From CAZDYP01 sp964509505 (GTDB taxonomy: Bacteria; Chloroflexota; Anaerolineae; JACRMK01): a DNA stretch of 23,427 nucleotides. A program made the translations under genes and the position numbers. How positions within the stretch are numbered: position 1 is the stretch's first letter; every line of letters begins with the position of its first letter. Below the pieces are notes generated by a model. The model ran no database searches. It was not told the origin of the DNA and saw nothing but the letters and a program-made list of their open reading frames with translations. The stretch lies in contig CAZDYP010000070.1 of assembly GCA_964509505.1 (NCBI GenBank), positions 1 through 23,427 of the forward strand. Direction: 5' to 3'. This document shows positions 1 through 7,083 of the stretch, piece by piece.

Positions 1-183
1 GACCGAACCGGCGACGGTGGCAGAGTGCTTAACATGAAACATGAAGCGCCCCTGAAATGAGTTCGTCAGCTTCTTGCGAAAAGAGCTACGCTCATGTTAA
101 ACAACCGTGCTACGCTTGCGGTGGATAGTCATAGCCACCGCCTGAGCACGGGATGTGCGACCGTTGCGCGAAGAGCTGCGCGC
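1..183. other. Non-coding left edge with short repeats
   Basis: I see no credible gene here. Two related motifs occur near 74-91 and 164-181 (TTGCGAAAAGAGCTACGC and TTGCGCGAAGAGCTGCGC). A hairpin with perfect 7-bp arms GCGGTGG/CCACCGC and a 10-nt loop lies at 118-141. It is about 45 bases past the glycosyltransferase stop codon and could be a weak terminator, although no T-run follows it on the minus strand. Confidence 0.4.
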
Positions 184-1122
184 CTAATCCAACACCAACC
201 CCGACCGCAACACCTGCCAATGCGCTTTAATGCGCGGTCCTCGCAATGCGCGCTTATGCCCCACTAACCATTTCCCCGCTTCCGCGATGATTTGATAGAC
301 GTACGTCGCTAACAAAAACCAACGCAAGGTTTCGGCGGCGACTCGGCCGTGATGCTTGCGGAAGTAGCGCAGCTTCGACGTATGAAAACGGATGTACCGC
401 AGTGCGCCCGTCTGGTCGCTGCTGCGGTTTTCGTGATGCGCGATCTGCGCCGTCGGCAGATACACAATGCGCCAACCGTTCGCTTTGATGCGCTTGTGCC
501 AATCGAGTTCCTCCGAATACATGAAGAAACTTTCGTCAAAGCCGCCCGTTTGCCGATAGATTTCACGCCGCAGCAGGAACGCCGCGCCGACGAGCCAATC
601 CACTTCTTGCGCCACGTCGTCAGATTGATCGGACATGCGATAGCGCGACGCGAAACGGTTGCGTGGAAACCATTGCTCCAAGAGCGTGCCTTCAAAAAAG
701 CCTGTGGCGAGCGTCGGGAAACGGCGGCGCGACGATTGCACGCTGCCATCAGGATAGCGCAATTGCGGTCCGACCACGCCGATCTCTGGATGCGTTTGCA
801 GATGCGTCACCATTTGCTGCAAGGCAGCGCCGACGATTTCCGTGTCGGGATTGAGACACAACAGATACTCGCCTTGCGCAGCAGCAAACCCAAGATTGTT
901 GCCCTTGCTGAAGCCGACGTTGGTCTCGCACGCCATCAGACGCACATGAGGAAATGCAGCGCGCACCATATCGGCGCTGCCATCCGCCGACGCGCTATCC
1001 ACGACAATGACTTCGAGCGCGAGCTGACCTTGTGCGCGTTGAATCGAATGCAAGCACACACGCAACAAGTCGCGCACGTTCCAACTGACGATGATGATGG
1101 AGAGAGTAGGAGAGAAAGACAT
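184..1122 (-). CDS. Family 2 glycosyltransferase, rhamnosyltransferase-like
   Basis: This protein of 312 aa is a cytoplasmic GT-A fold glycosyltransferase of family GT2, expected to transfer a sugar from a nucleotide donor to a growing surface polysaccharide. Visible motifs are the N-terminal strand SIIIVSWN (8-15), VVDSASADGS (40-49), ETNVGFSKGNN (66-76), and the DXD-like metal and nucleotide site LNPDTE (90-95). The acceptor half carries VDWLVGAAFLLRR (174-186) and GGFDESFFMYSEELD (193-207), with the acidic residues near 204-205 as candidate catalytic base. This pattern is typical of WbbL/RfbF-type rhamnosyltransferases, so a rhamnosyl donor made by the genes at 3456-6924 fits, but the substrate is inference. 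I chose the start at 1122 because the motif begins directly after it. An in-frame ATG at 1173 lies inside a palindromic heptamer repeat and would add 17 residues. No clear ribosome binding site precedes either start. Confidence 0.85.
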   Translation of the reverse strand: MSFSPTLSIIIVSWNVRDLLRVCLHSIQRAQGQLALEVIVVDSASADGSADMVRAAFPHVRLMACETNVGFSKGNNLGFAAAQGEYLLCLNPDTEIVGAALQQMVTHLQTHPEIGVVGPQLRYPDGSVQSSRRRFPTLATGFFEGTLLEQWFPRNRFASRYRMSDQSDDVAQEVDWLVGAAFLLRREIYRQTGGFDESFFMYSEELDWHKRIKANGWRIVYLPTAQIAHHENRSSDQTGALRYIRFHTSKLRYFRKHHGRVAAETLRWFLLATYVYQIIAEAGKWLVGHKRALRGPRIKAHWQVLRSGLVLD

Positions 1123-1130
1123 ATTTAGAT

Positions 1131-1184
1131 GCAATGAGTAAAAAGTAATGAGTAAGAGAACTCTCTTACTCATTACTTTTTACT
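1131..1184. repeat. Palindromic heptamer repeat (AGTAAT/GAGTAAG type)
   Basis: A near-perfect inverted repeat has 23-bp arms at 1137-1159 and 1162-1184 separated by two bases. Each arm is itself a 7-bp periodic tract (GAGTAAA, AAGTAAT, GAGTAAG). It fills the gap between the polyprenyl synthase stop and the glycosyltransferase start and would fold into a long AU-rich hairpin in the mRNA. Confidence 0.85.
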
Positions 1185-1193
1185 CGACACTTT

Positions 1194-2162
1194 TTAAGCC
1201 CTGCGTTGCACGACGAAATCCGCAAGGTCGCGCATGAGCGGTTTGATGGGGCTATCGGGCAACGCGTCGAGAAGGCGTTGCGCTTTGGTGATGTAGTTAC
1301 ACGCTTCGTTGAAGCTCGCGTTAATCGCGGACGATTGACTCACTTCAGACACAATTGCTGTCAACAGTTGTTCGCGTTCGGCGTCGCGCTGCAGGATGCG
1401 CTCGACGCGCTCATCAGACGGATTGGCTTCGTGCCAATAGATGAGCGGCAGTGTGACGACGTTCTGGCGCAAATCGTTGCCAACGGTTTTGCCGACTTCG
1501 CCTTCTTTGCCGGTGAAGTCGAGGATGTCGTCAATGATTTGAAACGCCATGCCGACGTTGTAGCCATACTCGCGCAGCAACTGCACGTGCTCATCGGGCG
1601 CGGCGCTCAACATCGCGCCCGCTTCGGTTGAGATGGCGAACAGCGACGCCGTCTTGGAATAGATGCGGCGGCTGTAATCGTCACGACTGAAGATGGAGGA
1701 CGTTTTGAAAATTTCGCGCAGCTCGCCATCCACGATGATGACCAACGTATCGGAAAATTTTTCGATGAGGCGCAGGTTGCGCGTATACGTCGCGAGCCAC
1801 GCCGAGCGCGCCAGCAAATAATCGCCAATCAATACGGTAGTGCCGCCGCCCCAAAATTTGTTGAGTGTCGGGCTGCCGCGCCGCAACAACGCATTGTCCA
1901 CCAGATCGTCATGCACCAGCGAAGCCGTATGCAGCAGTTCAATCGCCGCTGCGGCTGCGACGACCTTTTCTTCATCCTCCACAGGATAAAAGCGACTCGC
2001 CGCGATGAGCAAGGCCGGACGCAGTCGCTTGCCGCCGTGATCAATCACGTACGTCAACAGTTCCGCCAGCGTCGGATGTTCTACCTCCAACGAGCCGCGC
2101 ATTTTCTTTTCGACACGGAGCAAATCGTTGTGCAGGGGTTCAAGAATCTTCAAAGTGTTCAT
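1194..2162 (-). CDS. Long-chain polyprenyl diphosphate synthase
   Basis: This 322-aa protein is a trans-isoprenyl diphosphate synthase (HepT/IspB class) that extends an allylic diphosphate with isopentenyl diphosphate, typically to make the side chain of menaquinone. The family signatures are complete: GGKRLRPALL (43-52), the first Asp-rich motif HDDLVD (84-89), the second Asp-rich motif QIIDDILDFTGK (208-219), and GEVGKTVGNDLRQNVVTLPL just after it. The Asp residues bind Mg-diphosphate. Length is normal for the family. It reads in the same direction as tatD, 49 bp away, and that gap is occupied by heptamer repeats. Chain length and quinone type cannot be read from the sequence. Confidence 0.93.
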   Translation of the reverse strand: MNTLKILEPLHNDLLRVEKKMRGSLEVEHPTLAELLTYVIDHGGKRLRPALLIAASRFYPVEDEEKVVAAAAAIELLHTASLVHDDLVDNALLRRGSPTLNKFWGGGTTVLIGDYLLARSAWLATYTRNLRLIEKFSDTLVIIVDGELREIFKTSSIFSRDDYSRRIYSKTASLFAISTEAGAMLSAAPDEHVQLLREYGYNVGMAFQIIDDILDFTGKEGEVGKTVGNDLRQNVVTLPLIYWHEANPSDERVERILQRDAEREQLLTAIVSEVSQSSAINASFNEACNYITKAQRLLDALPDSPIKPLMRDLADFVVQRRA

Positions 2163-2170
2163 GCCAAACA

Positions 2171-2194
2171 GGAGTCAGGAGTCAGTAGCTAGTC
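2171..2194. repeat. Short heptamer tract (GGAGTCA type)
   Basis: Two perfect GGAGTCA heptamers are followed by the degenerate unit GTAGCTA and GTC. It occupies half of the 49-bp gap between tatD and the polyprenyl synthase, in the region where the ribosome binding site of the latter would be expected. Confidence 0.7.
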
Positions 2195-2211
2195 AAAGCG
2201 TGAAAGCCGTC

Positions 2212-3033
2212 TCAGTGCGTCTGAGCATAGGCAAAAAGTTTTTCGGCATTGCGTGTGGTCGCTTGAGCGACGGTTTCAAAATCATCGCCGCGCAGCGACG
2301 CGATCTTGGCGACGACGGCGCGCGCGTAAGCGGGTTCGTTGCGTTTGCCGCGCCACGCTTGCGGCGCGAGAAAGGGCGCATCGGTTTCGACCAGCAGCGC
2401 ATTAAGCGGTAACATCTTCACCACCTCAGGCAACGCGCGCGGCTTGGGGTAGGTGATGGGTCCCGCAATCGAAATCAAAAAGCCAAGTGACCAGCACGCT
2501 TGCGCTAGGTCGAGTGTGCCAGAGAAGCAGTGCATGACGCCGCGTAGTAATGGGTAAGTGGTAAGTGGTAAGTGAGGTGAAGCGTCTTGCGTTTTACGTT
2601 TGGCGAATTGGGTCAGTATAGCCAATACATCGTCATCGGCATCGCGGTTGTGAATCACCACAGGCTTGGCTAATTCTGAAGCCAGCTCCAACTGCCGCTC
2701 GAAAATGGCTTGTTGTGTGCCACGCGGCCAGGTATGGTAGTGGTAATCAAGTCCGAACTCGCCGAGCGCGACGACTTTAGGATGATGCGCCATGTCACGC
2801 AAAACTTTTAGCGTGTCGTTGGTGAACGGTGTTTCGTCGTGTGGCGCGATGCCTACCGTTGCATACACGCTCTCATATTTTTCCGCCAACGCGATAGCGG
2901 CGCGGCTGGAAGGCGCATCCCAACCAATCGTGACCAGGCGCGTTACGCTTGCCTCATGCGCGCGTTGTATCACCGCGTCGAGGTCATCGGCAAACGCGTC
3001 GGCTTGGAGGTGGCAGTGAGAGTCGGTGAGCAT
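2212..3033 (-). CDS. tatD: TatD family metal-dependent hydrolase (DNase) with heptamer-derived insert
   Basis: This 273-aa TIM-barrel metallohydrolase belongs to the TatD/YcfH family, whose members have 3'-5' exonuclease activity on DNA. Metal ligands are visible in order: DSHCH (4-8, HxH), GEFGLDYH (91-98), PVVIHNRDA (124-132), HCFSG (168-172) and ETDAPFLAPQ near 217, followed by RGKRNEP. Between IHNRD and HCFSG, where homologues normally pass directly into a short strand and loop, it carries an extra stretch at about residues 145-163. Most of that stretch (SPHLPLTTYPLL) is encoded by a heptamer repeat at 2547-2574. The reading frame is intact and all metal ligands are retained, so activity is probably preserved with an enlarged loop. 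ATG is used as start, and the toxin remnant lies just upstream. Confidence 0.92.
   Translation of the reverse strand: MLTDSHCHLQADAFADDLDAVIQRAHEASVTRLVTIGWDAPSSRAAIALAEKYESVYATVGIAPHDETPFTNDTLKVLRDMAHHPKVVALGEFGLDYHYHTWPRGTQQAIFERQLELASELAKPVVIHNRDADDDVLAILTQFAKRKTQDASPHLPLTTYPLLRGVMHCFSGTLDLAQACWSLGFLISIAGPITYPKPRALPEVVKMLPLNALLVETDAPFLAPQAWRGKRNEPAYARAVVAKIASLRGDDFETVAQATTRNAEKLFAYAQTH
2547..2574. repeat. Heptamer tandem repeat inside tatD (GTAAGTG x4)
   Basis: There are four consecutive 7-bp units, GTAATGG then three exact GTAAGTG. It is the same kind of repeat as found between genes in this window, but here it is translated, on the minus strand, into a Leu/Thr/Tyr-rich loop at TatD residues 153-162. 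Confidence 0.88.
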
Positions 3034-3039
3034 CGCAGA

Positions 3040-3449
3040 TTATTTCAACAGACGAGCATATTCATCATGCCGACCAATCCAGAATCAACTGAGTGTGTCG
3101 CCTTCAAGCCGTCCCATGACACGATAGCCACCCTGAACACGAACCGCATAGACAGAGCGTGTCTCGCTCACACGCTTGAAACGCAAGCTCGGATGATGCA
3201 GATTGCTCTGCCCAAGGTGAGGTGGCGGCGTTCTCTAACGCCGCCCGCGCACGCTCGGTTGAATCTCTAAGAGAGTGTTTTGAAATTCAGACCCTAAAGG
3301 TTTTTCTGGCGCAGCGGGTTCACACGTTGCGCAGACAGCCTGCGTGAAATGCTTTGTTGCTTGCCAGCGAAACCGTTAGGGTCTCGGTCTGATATTTTCA
3401 AAACACTCTCTAAGGTTGATAACTCTTGTGTAATGGCTGGATTCAGCAT
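3040..3449 (-). pseudogene. Decayed RelE/HigB-like toxin gene, split by a MITE
   Basis: Read on the minus strand, the 3' part (about 3040-3195) gives a typical RelE-family C-terminus: HHPSLRFKRVSE, then RSVYAVRVQGGYRVMGRL, EGDTLS, an in-frame TGA where the family has Trp, then FWIGRHDEYARLLK and a TAA stop at 3040-3042. The middle (about 3200-3267) is out of frame in two steps. The 5' end lies on the far side of the repeat element: ATG at 3447-3449 begins MLNPAITQELSTL, which joins EIQPSVR across the element. The gene therefore has an insertion, at least two frameshifts and one nonsense codon, and is dead. No intact antitoxin is adjacent. The family assignment is by motif recognition only, and the N-terminal segment is the least certain part. 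Confidence 0.68.
3270..3411. mobile_element. 142-bp MITE-like element with long terminal inverted repeats
   Basis: The terminal inverted repeats are perfect over 16 bp (AGAGAGTGTTTTGAAA at 3270-3285 and its complement at 3396-3411). They continue imperfectly for about 30 more bases: TCAGACC, CCCTAA(A/C)GGTTT and CTGG are all matched, with a 6-bp indel in the right arm. It is flanked by TAA on both sides (3268-3270 and 3411-3413; CTAAG in both contexts), consistent with a short TA, TAA or CTAA target duplication as made by IS5- or IS630-type transposases. No coding capacity is present, so it must be mobilised in trans. Removing it with one TAA copy restores a continuous reading frame at the junction of the disrupted toxin gene. 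Confidence 0.85.
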
Positions 3450-3455
3450 GTCCTC

Positions 3456-4877
3456 TCACATGCCTGCCAACTTCAACCCCGCCTGCAAAATGTCCTGCAC
3501 CTTATCTGGCCGCATCGTCTCGGTGTAGAAGCGCATGATCGGCTCGGTGCCGCTGAAGCGAATGAGCAGCCAATCGCCGCTCTCCATGAAAAATTTGTAG
3601 CCATCGGTCGTGTCGAGGCTGGCGACCTTCATGCCGGCCAACGTTTCGGGGTTGGCGTTTAAGATGCGTTGCTGAATCGCAGCGCGTTCGGCGGCGGGGA
3701 ATGTCGTGTCAATGCGATCGTAGTAATGCGCGCCGACTTTGCTGAACAGGACGTCGAGCAACTCGGTTGGCTTTTTCTGCAGCTTCACCATCATATCGAG
3801 GATGAACAAACCCGCGAGGATGCCGTCGCGCTCGGGGCAATGCCCACGAAACGCATAGCCGCCCGATTCCTCGCCGCCAATCATCGCATCGGTCTCAATC
3901 ATCTTGGGCGCGACAAACTTGAAGCCAACGCCCGTCGTATGCACAGGCACGCCATATACCTTGCCCAATTTGTCGAGCATTGAGGTCGTGCTGAGCGTCT
4001 TCACAATCGCGCCGCGCTGTCCACGTGCTTCGAGCAAATAGAGAGCCAGCAAACCATACACACGCAGTTGGTTGATGAAGTTGCCATGTTCATCGCCGAC
4101 GCCCAGCCGGTCCGCGTCGCCGTCGGTGATGATGCACACATCCGCGCCCACTTCTTTCGTTTTCGCCAAGCCCATATCCACATTCGGCTGAATTGGTTCA
4201 GGGCGCGACATTTCGGGGAACGCAGGATTGCGGACGTTGTGAATCTCGATAATCTCGGTTTTGCCGCCGCCAAGCAAGCGCGGCAACCAGCCGGCCCCAT
4301 TGCCCCACATCACATCTACGACGACCTTCAAACCTGCTTGCTTGATGGGTTCGAGGTCAATCAAATCGTTGAGATGGGCGATGTATGCCGCCGACGCATC
4401 GAACTTTTTGCTGAGACCTTGCGCTTCGGCATCGTTATAAGCGATACGCTTGACCGCGTTCACATCGTCGGGAATCAACGCTTCGATTTGCTTCAAGCCA
4501 TCCGGATCAATTGCGCCGCCGCGCTGGTCGCGCACTTTGAAGCCATTGTCGGTCGGGGGGTTGTGCGACGCGGTGATATTGATGGCGCCGGCCGCTTGCT
4601 TGTCAATCACTGCGTAGGCGATCACGGGCGTGGGGGTCGCGCCGTCGGTCAGCCAGACGTGAAACCCATTCGCCACCAACACTTCGGCGCAGGCCGCCGC
4701 AAAATGCTCTGACGCAAACCGCTTGTCATGTCCTACCACAACCCACGCGCCTTGCTTGCCTAATGAGCGTAAATAGTTTGCGAACCCTTGCGCGCAGCGA
4801 CGCACGTTGTCGAAGGTATAATCTTCGGCGATGACGCCGCGCCAACCGTCGGTGCCAAATTTAATGGGAATTGCCAT
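3456..4877 (-). CDS. Phosphoglucomutase/phosphomannomutase family protein
   Basis: This protein of 473 aa is an alpha-D-phosphohexomutase that interconverts hexose 6-phosphate and hexose 1-phosphate through a phosphoserine. The four family loops are present: TASHNPPTDNGFKVR with the phosphorylated Ser at about 104, the Mg site TDGDADRLG (about 251-259), the sugar-specificity loop GGEESGGYAF (about 336-345), and the phosphate loop RFSGTEPIMR near 447. The N-terminus FGTDGWRG is standard. Two adjacent ATG codons are possible. I chose the second (4877) because GAGGTG then sits at a workable distance. The first (4880) overlaps the stop of the dehydratase gene by one base, so the two genes are translationally coupled. 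Next to GDP-mannose dehydratase, a mannose 1-phosphate role is likely but not proven by motif. Confidence 0.92.
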   Translation of the reverse strand: MAIPIKFGTDGWRGVIAEDYTFDNVRRCAQGFANYLRSLGKQGAWVVVGHDKRFASEHFAAACAEVLVANGFHVWLTDGATPTPVIAYAVIDKQAAGAINITASHNPPTDNGFKVRDQRGGAIDPDGLKQIEALIPDDVNAVKRIAYNDAEAQGLSKKFDASAAYIAHLNDLIDLEPIKQAGLKVVVDVMWGNGAGWLPRLLGGGKTEIIEIHNVRNPAFPEMSRPEPIQPNVDMGLAKTKEVGADVCIITDGDADRLGVGDEHGNFINQLRVYGLLALYLLEARGQRGAIVKTLSTTSMLDKLGKVYGVPVHTTGVGFKFVAPKMIETDAMIGGEESGGYAFRGHCPERDGILAGLFILDMMVKLQKKPTELLDVLFSKVGAHYYDRIDTTFPAAERAAIQQRILNANPETLAGMKVASLDTTDGYKFFMESGDWLLIRFSGTEPIMRFYTETMRPDKVQDILQAGLKLAGM

Positions 4878-4879
4878 CA

Positions 4880-5854
4880 TTACACCTCACGTCCATTTCG
4901 CAACGTCTCCAGGTCAGCGTCCACCATCAGCTTGACGAGCTGCTCAAATGCGACGGTGGGTTCCCAACCTAGTTTCGCATGAGCCTTCGCGGGATTACCC
5001 ACCAGCAAATCCACTTCGGCGGGGCGGAAAAATTTTTGGTCAATCACCACATGGTCACGATAGTCCAAACCGACGTGCTTGAACGCGATGTCGGCGAACT
5101 CGCGCACCGAATGCGTCTCGCCCGTCGCCACAACATAATCATCAGGTTCGGATTGTTGCAACATCAACCACATCGCCTCGACGTAATCGCCTGCATAGCC
5201 CCAGTCGCGGCGCGCTTCGAGGTTGCCCAAATGCACGTCCTTCGCCAAGCCCAGTTTGATTTTGGCGACGGCGTGCGTGATCTTGTGCGTGACGAATTCG
5301 AGGCCACGGCGCGGAGATTCATGGTTAAACAAGATACCTGACGACGCATGAATCCCATAGCTCTCGCGATAGTTGACCGTGATCCAATGCCCATACACTT
5401 TCGCAACGCCATAAGGGCTGCGTGGATAAAAGGGCGTCTGCTCGACTTGGGGCACTTCTCGCACCTTACCGAACATTTCGCTGCTTGACGCTTGATAAAA
5501 GCGAATGCCTGGGTTGACCGTGCGAATGGCCTCCAAGATGCGCGTCACACCCAACGCCGTATATTCGCCTGTCAACACAGGCTGCTTCCACGAGGTTGGC
5601 ACAAACGATTGCGCCGCAAGGTTATAGACCTCTTGCGGCTGATACTCGCTCAACATTTCGATGAGCGAGCTAAGATCGAGCAAGTCGCCTTGCGCGATTT
5701 CGATTTTGTTTTGGATGTGTCTGATGCGGTCAAAGTTGATGGTGCTGGTGCGTCGCACCATGCCTACGACTTCGTAGCCTTTGCCTAACAAGAACTCGGC
5801 TAAGTAGCTGCCGTCTTGTCCCGTGATACCTGTAATAACTGCGCACTTACGCAT
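4880..5854 (-). CDS. gmd: GDP-mannose 4,6-dehydratase
   Basis: This 324-aa short-chain dehydrogenase/reductase-fold enzyme converts GDP-D-mannose to GDP-4-keto-6-deoxy-D-mannose in the cytoplasm. Evidence includes the NADP-binding GITGQDGSYLAEFLL (9-23), GMVRRTST (31-38), NLAAQSFVPTSW (78-89), the catalytic SSSEMFG (123-129) with Ser and Glu, and the YGVAK pair (Tyr148, Lys152). The Gmd-specific LFNHESPRRGLEFVTHKI and GNLEARRDWGYAGDYVEAMW are also present. Length is slightly below the roughly 340-370 aa of enterobacterial Gmd, but all motifs are there. It lies between the reductase gene (53 bp upstream) and the mutase (1-4 base junction), the arrangement of a GDP-deoxyhexose operon. Confidence 0.95.
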   Translation of the reverse strand: MRKCAVITGITGQDGSYLAEFLLGKGYEVVGMVRRTSTINFDRIRHIQNKIEIAQGDLLDLSSLIEMLSEYQPQEVYNLAAQSFVPTSWKQPVLTGEYTALGVTRILEAIRTVNPGIRFYQASSSEMFGKVREVPQVEQTPFYPRSPYGVAKVYGHWITVNYRESYGIHASSGILFNHESPRRGLEFVTHKITHAVAKIKLGLAKDVHLGNLEARRDWGYAGDYVEAMWLMLQQSEPDDYVVATGETHSVREFADIAFKHVGLDYRDHVVIDQKFFRPAEVDLLVGNPAKAHAKLGWEPTVAFEQLVKLMVDADLETLRNGREV

Positions 5855-5907
5855 GAACGAAATCCAATGCTCCTAAAGTATTACGCGCGGCATCATGCTT
5901 TGCGCTA

Positions 5908-6924
5908 TCAACCTATGCGCTCTGGCGCATGAGCCCCTACACGCTTGGCGCTGAGTTCTGCGCGCCAATAATCCAACACGTCGCGCAACGATTGTTCCAA
6001 TGAAATCGTCGGTACCCAACCCGTTGCCTGTCGGAATTTCGTGTTGTCGCACACGCAATACGGCATGTCCGAGGGCCTCATGCGCGCCGGGTCTGGTTCT
6101 ACTCTCACCCGACACGTGGCATAGCTCAACAAAATGTCCAACACGCGGCGAATGGAGGTGGCGCGTCCCGAACCGATATTGTACACTTCGCCATCGGCAC
6201 ATTTTTCCAACGCCAACACGTACGCGCGCGTGACATCGCGCACATCGGTAAAATCGCGTTCTGCCTCAAGGTTTCCCACGCGCACCACCGGCTCGCGCAA
6301 CCCTGCTTCGATTTCTGCGATTTGTCTGGCAAATGAGGAAGCGACAAATTGTGTGCTTTGGCGGGGACCGATGTAGTTGAAACACCGCACCCGCACTGCA
6401 CGCACGCGCCGACTCAAAAAAAATTGCAAGCCCAGCAAATCTTGCGCGACCTTGCTAATGCCATAAGGTGAATCGGGACGGAGCGGTGTGTCTTCGTTGA
6501 TGGGCATGGCTTCGCGTGGCACGATACCATATTCATAGTTCGAGCCGACGACCAATAGGCGCGCATCTAAATTCAACTGCACGCTGACTTCGAGGATATT
6601 TAATTGACCCCGCACGTTCGCTTCGATGGTTTCCCACGCCCAGCCCCACGAACCGCCCGCATCCGATTGACCTGCGAGATGAAAGATCCAATTGGGACGC
6701 AATTCGCCCAGCACCGCGCGCACGGATTGTGGATTGCGTACATCACATGGGATGAGCTGCAACCCGGCCAGCGACGGCAGCTCTGCCAACGTCGAGCGAT
6801 GCGACGTGCCCCACACTTCCACTTGTTTGTCTGACAACAATTTTTCAGCGAGATGGGTGCCTGCAAAACCAGTTGCGCCCGTAATGAGGGCGCGTAAACG
6901 ACTCGGGCTCTTCACATCGGGCAT
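5908..6924 (-). CDS. rmd: GDP-6-deoxy-D-mannose reductase (NAD-dependent epimerase/dehydratase family)
   Basis: This protein of 338 aa is an extended SDR that most probably reduces the product of Gmd to GDP-D-rhamnose. The nucleotide-binding GATGFAGTHLAEKL lies at the N-terminus, IFHLAGQSDAGGSW follows the second half of the Rossmann fold, and YGISK gives the catalytic Tyr and Lys. RCFNYIGPRQSTQFVASSFA with VGNLEAERDFTDVRDVTRAY is the signature I associate with Rmd rather than with GDP-fucose synthase. I chose the ATG at 6924. Reading could begin nine codons earlier at a TTG (6951), but that lies in a heptamer repeat and is not followed by conserved sequence. The alternative is another deoxyhexose reductase of the same family; the adjacent gmd favours Rmd. 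Confidence 0.87.
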   Translation of the reverse strand: MPDVKSPSRLRALITGATGFAGTHLAEKLLSDKQVEVWGTSHRSTLAELPSLAGLQLIPCDVRNPQSVRAVLGELRPNWIFHLAGQSDAGGSWGWAWETIEANVRGQLNILEVSVQLNLDARLLVVGSNYEYGIVPREAMPINEDTPLRPDSPYGISKVAQDLLGLQFFLSRRVRAVRVRCFNYIGPRQSTQFVASSFARQIAEIEAGLREPVVRVGNLEAERDFTDVRDVTRAYVLALEKCADGEVYNIGSGRATSIRRVLDILLSYATCRVRVEPDPARMRPSDMPYCVCDNTKFRQATGWVPTISLEQSLRDVLDYWRAELSAKRVGAHAPERIG

Positions 6925-6946
6925 GATAATCGAATTGTAGGGATTT

Positions 6947-7002
6947 GGCAATTGGTAATTGGTAATTCGTAGTTAGTGATGAGTAATTAGTGATTGGAGA
7001 TA
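6947..7002. repeat. Heptamer array (GGTAATT type), left arm
   Basis: Eight consecutive 7-bp units run in perfect phase: GGCAATT, GGTAATT twice, CGTAGTT, AGTGATG, AGTAATT, AGTGATT, GGAGATA. The first four units are inverted-repeated at 7049-7076, giving a hairpin with a loop of roughly 75 bases between the reductase start and the radical SAM stop. Confidence 0.88.
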
Positions 7003-7048
7003 GGATAGCAGCGCAGTGGCTGCTGATGGGTTGTTCATCGTTAGGCGC

Positions 7049-7083
7049 CAATTACGAATTACCAATTACCAATTACTCATGAG
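7049..7083. repeat. Heptamer array (CCAATTA type), right arm
   Basis: The units CCAATTA, CGAATTA, CCAATTA, CCAATTA, CTCATGA run in phase and are the complement of the array at 6947-6974. The TAA stop codon of the radical SAM gene (7066-7068 on the minus strand) and its last residues lie within the array, so the repeat has supplied the end of the protein. Confidence 0.88.

Noticed and set aside
349..1128. 260-codon plus-strand reading frame opposite the glycosyltransferase
   Set aside because: No recognisable domain, and the opposite strand encodes a complete GT2 enzyme; high GC leaves antisense frames open.
3085..3105. In-frame TGA in the toxin remnant as selenocysteine
   Set aside because: The family has Trp at this position, and the gene also carries frameshifts and an insertion; simple decay explains it.
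4068..4712. 215-codon plus-strand reading frame opposite the phosphohexomutase
   Set aside because: Antisense shadow of conserved mutase motifs with no ribosome binding site or known family.
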